Source of the DNA: Pseudescherichia sp031987975
GTDB lineage: Bacteria; Pseudomonadota; Gammaproteobacteria; Enterobacterales; Enterobacteriaceae
Length of the DNA stretch: 64,000 bases
Assembly (NCBI RefSeq): GCF_031987975.1
Contig: NZ_DALZYX010000003.1
Location: 124,001 to 188,000, forward strand
Direction of reading: 5' to 3'
The notes beneath the pieces were generated by a model. The model had not been told where the DNA came from. It ran no database searches and saw nothing but the letters and a program-made list of their open reading frames with translations. Positions 61,706-64,000 of this stretch are shown in pieces. A program made the position numbers and the translations under genes. Position 1 is the first letter of the stretch; every line of letters begins with the position of its first letter.

Positions 61706-62157
61706 TCAATGTATATGCCGTCCTTATGTTTCTGAACCCCCCATCAATAAGCAATCGATTGCTTATAAAACACACCCCGTTATTTATGCAGAAAAGTTTT
61801 GCTTAAATTTGATAAAACGCTGCTATTAGCGCCTTTTACCGCGTGATTATCGTATTTCGCGTCCGCCGCTTTGATCGCAAATCCTGGCGATGGTAGCCTT
61901 CGCCACCATAAATCTCCCCATGCGCTTTTTTCACAGCGTGTTGGTCTAAACCTATCCACATAGAAAGTGGATTATTGCAATTGAGATCGCGATCACTGTC
62001 AGAGTCATCACTTAAATGTATCTTGCCGCCGCAAAATGTAACGAAGAAAAACTATTCCAATACGTTACTTCCCGAATTTCATATTACCGTCAGGTACTTT
62101 TTCATTGGATTTGACTAAGCGCCTGGCATTTAGCTTTTAAAGTAAATGGAGATAGAG
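61706..62157. promoter_or_regulatory. sdaC upstream region with candidate CRP site
   Basis: A 452-bp AT-rich spacer. TGAGA-TCGCGA-TCACT (61982-61997) resembles a CRP site (TGTGA-N6-TCACA) and sdaCB is CRP-activated in E. coli. An 18-bp perfect palindrome TAAGCAATCGATTGCTTA lies at 61748-61765, of unknown role. GAGATAGAG precedes the sdaC ATG. No ORF is supported. Confidence 0.5.
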
Positions 62158-63459
62158 ATGGAAACCACGCAAACCAGCACTATTGTTTCGCAGGAAACGC
62201 GAAGCACATGGCGTAAGAGCGATACCATGTGGATGCTGGGCCTGTACGGCACGGCGATTGGCGCAGGGGTTCTTTTCCTGCCGATTAACGCCGGCGTCGG
62301 CGGTATGATCCCCCTGATCATCATGGCGATTATCGCCTTCCCGATGACCTTTTTTGCCCACCGCGGCCTGACCCGTTTCGTGCTGTCCGGGAAAAACCCC
62401 GGGGAAGACATCACCGAAGTGGTGGAAGAGCACTTTGGCGTGGGGGCCGGTAAGGTCATCACCCTGCTCTACTTCTTCGCTATCTATCCGATCCTGCTGG
62501 TCTACAGCGTGGCGATCACCAACACCGTGGATAGCTTCCTGACCCACCAGCTGGGCATGGTTTCGCCGCCGCGCGTCGTGCTCTCGCTGATCCTGATCGT
62601 TGGCATGATGACCATCGTACGCTTTGGCGAGAAGATGATCGTGAAAGCGATGAGCATCCTGGTGTTCCCGTTTGTCATTGCCCTGATGCTGCTGGCGCTC
62701 TACCTGATCCCGCAGTGGAACGGCGCAGCGCTGGAGACCCTCTCCTTTGATGCTGCCGCTAACACCGGCCAGGGCCTGTGGATGACCCTGTGGCTGGCGA
62801 TCCCGGTGATGGTCTTCTCCTTCAACCACTCACCGATCATCTCCTCCTTCGCCGTTGCCAAGCGCGAAGAGTATGGTGATGAGGCTGAGAAAAAGTGCTC
62901 CCGCATCCTCTCATATGCTCACATCATGATGGTGCTGACGGTAATGTTCTTCGTCTTCAGCTGCGTACTGAGCCTGGCCCCGGCCGATCTGATCGCGGCG
63001 AAAGAGCAGAACATCTCCATCCTCTCTTACCTGGCTAACCACTTCCATGCCCCGGTGATTGAGTGGATGGCACCGATTATCGCCATGGTCGCGATCACTA
63101 AATCCTTCCTCGGCCACTACCTGGGCGCGCGCGAAGGCTTTAACGGGATGGTCATTAAGTCCCTGCGCGGCAAAGGCAAAACCATTGAACTGAGCAAGCT
63201 GAACCGTATCACTGCGATCTTCATGCTGCTGACCACCTGGCTGGTGGCGACGCTGAACCCGAGCATCCTCGGCCTGATCGAGACCCTCGGCGGCCCGGTT
63301 ATCGCGATGATCCTGTTCCTGATGCCGATGTATGCCATTCAGAAAGTACCGGCCATGCGCAAATACAGCGGCCATATCAGCAACGCGTTTGTGGTGGTGA
63401 TGGGCCTGATCGCTATCTCCGCTATCTTCTACTCGCTGTATCATCTCTTTGCCGCTTAA
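62158..63459 (+). CDS. sdaC: SdaC, serine:H+ symporter
   Basis: A 433-residue inner-membrane transporter of the hydroxy/aromatic amino acid permease family with about 11 transmembrane helices (E. coli 429). The MWMLGLYGTAIGAGVLFLPI segment is nearly identical to E. coli. ATG at 62158 gives the METTQTSTI start; four codons upstream are excluded. It imports L-serine for SdaB. Confidence 0.97.
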   Translation: METTQTSTIVSQETRSTWRKSDTMWMLGLYGTAIGAGVLFLPINAGVGGMIPLIIMAIIAFPMTFFAHRGLTRFVLSGKNPGEDITEVVEEHFGVGAGKVITLLYFFAIYPILLVYSVAITNTVDSFLTHQLGMVSPPRVVLSLILIVGMMTIVRFGEKMIVKAMSILVFPFVIALMLLALYLIPQWNGAALETLSFDAAANTGQGLWMTLWLAIPVMVFSFNHSPIISSFAVAKREEYGDEAEKKCSRILSYAHIMMVLTVMFFVFSCVLSLAPADLIAAKEQNISILSYLANHFHAPVIEWMAPIIAMVAITKSFLGHYLGAREGFNGMVIKSLRGKGKTIELSKLNRITAIFMLLTTWLVATLNPSILGLIETLGGPVIAMILFLMPMYAIQKVPAMRKYSGHISNAFVVVMGLIAISAIFYSLYHLFAA

Positions 63460-63522
63460 TTAGCTCCCCCCTCGCCGCCCACCCGGGCGGCGAACCCAAA
63501 CCAACGCTCTGGACAATGCATT

Positions 63523-64000
63523 ATGATCAGCGTATTCGATATCTTTAAAATTGGTATTGGTCCCTCCAGCTCGCATACCGTCGGGCCAATGAAAGCCGGA
63601 AAGCAGTTCATTGATGACCTCATTAACCGCGGGATCCTTGCCGATACGACGCGTGTCGTGGTTGACGTCTATGGCTCGCTGTCCCTTACCGGCAAAGGTC
63701 ACCATACCGATATTGCCATTATTATGGGCCTTGCGGGCAACCTGCCGGACAGCGTCGATATTGATGCCATCCCGGCGTTTATTGCGGATGTGAGCGCCCG
63801 GGGCCGTCTGCCGCTGGCGAACGGTCAGCATGAGGTGGATTTTCCTCTTGAGCAGAGCATGAATTTCCATGCTGATAATCTCTCCCTGCATGAAAACGGG
63901 ATGCGCATCAGCGCCCTGGCCGGTGAGCAGTTGCTCTATAGCCAGACCTACTACTCCATCGGCGGCGGGTTTATCGTTGATGAGGCGCACTTCGGTCAAG
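63523..64000 (+). CDS. sdaB: SdaB, L-serine dehydratase 2 (partial)
   Basis: The first 159 codons of the Fe-S L-serine deaminase converting serine to pyruvate and ammonia; the rest lies beyond the window. The translation starts MISVFDIFKIGIGPSSSHTV and continues YGSLSLTGKGHHTDIAIIMG and TYYSIGGGFIVDEAHFG, matching E. coli SdaB. It is 63 bp after sdaC in the sdaCB operon. Confidence 0.96.
   Translation, partial: MISVFDIFKIGIGPSSSHTVGPMKAGKQFIDDLINRGILADTTRVVVDVYGSLSLTGKGHHTDIAIIMGLAGNLPDSVDIDAIPAFIADVSARGRLPLANGQHEVDFPLEQSMNFHADNLSLHENGMRISALAGEQLLYSQTYYSIGGGFIVDEAHFGQ

Noticed and set aside
1..64000. tRNA, rRNA, prophage or insertion sequence
   Set aside because: I saw no tRNA or rRNA sequence, transposase, integrase or clear terminal repeats.

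Overview
This 64 kb window is chromosomal DNA from a member of the Enterobacteriaceae. Most genes are close E. coli homologues in E. coli-like order (mutS/rpoS-nlpD-pcm-surE-truD-ispFD-ftsB, cysCND/iap, cysHIJ/queD, queE-eno-pyrG-mazG-relA-rlmD/barA, gud operon, yqcA-truC-yqcC-csrB-syd/queF-ppnN-sdaCB). Core GC is high, and REP-type elements resemble those of the Enterobacter/Klebsiella/Leclercia side of the family; I do not commit to a genus. Two runs of exactly 100 N (20212-20311 and 33053-33152) mark scaffold joins. In both cases the flanks repeat each other, so the joins look like overlapping contig ends, and rpoS is probably intact.

Layout. 1-5233: pgaC (partial), pgaB and pgaA for poly-N-acetylglucosamine export. 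5631-7713: a GlxA/AraC-type regulator and an extra GAPDH. 7736-12768: a low-GC five-gene operon (cysteine-synthase-like PLP enzyme, D-Ala-D-Ala-ligase-like ATP-grasp, C39-like papain-fold protein, amino-acid-ligase-like ATP-grasp, MFS exporter) that looks like an uncharacterised small-peptide pathway. 13144-16121: an exported 3-dehydroquinate dehydratase paralogue, an aldo/keto reductase and an ankyrin lipoprotein. 16331-26384: mutS, osmC, rpoS and the ftsB-to-nlpD cluster, ending in ygbE. 26432-30727: cysCND and iap. 30822-34317: a low-GC island with mazEF, an Xre/RES toxin-antitoxin pair, an orphan ORF and a type I-E CRISPR array with its leader but no cas genes. 34318-48005: cysHIJ, queD, queE, eno, pyrG, mazG, relA, rlmD. 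48063-56165: barA and a gudP-gudX-gudD-garK glucarate operon. 56499-64000: yqcA, truC, yqcC, csrB, syd, queF, ppnN, sdaC and partial sdaB.

How the genes work together. The window holds three parts of one biofilm circuit known from E. coli: BarA (sensor kinase), CsrB (sRNA, with a UvrY-type box upstream) and pgaABC (a classical CsrA target). cysDNC and cysJIH together give sulfate activation and reduction. gudP/X/D and garK give D-glucarate uptake, dehydration and later glycerate phosphorylation. QueD, QueE and QueF act in queuosine synthesis, and RelA, MazEF and RES relate to stress arrest.

Most interesting: the ATP-grasp/C39/PLP/MFS operon, and the cas-less I-E array beside two toxin-antitoxin loci, one of which (mazEF) is absent from its E. 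coli position between relA and mazG.
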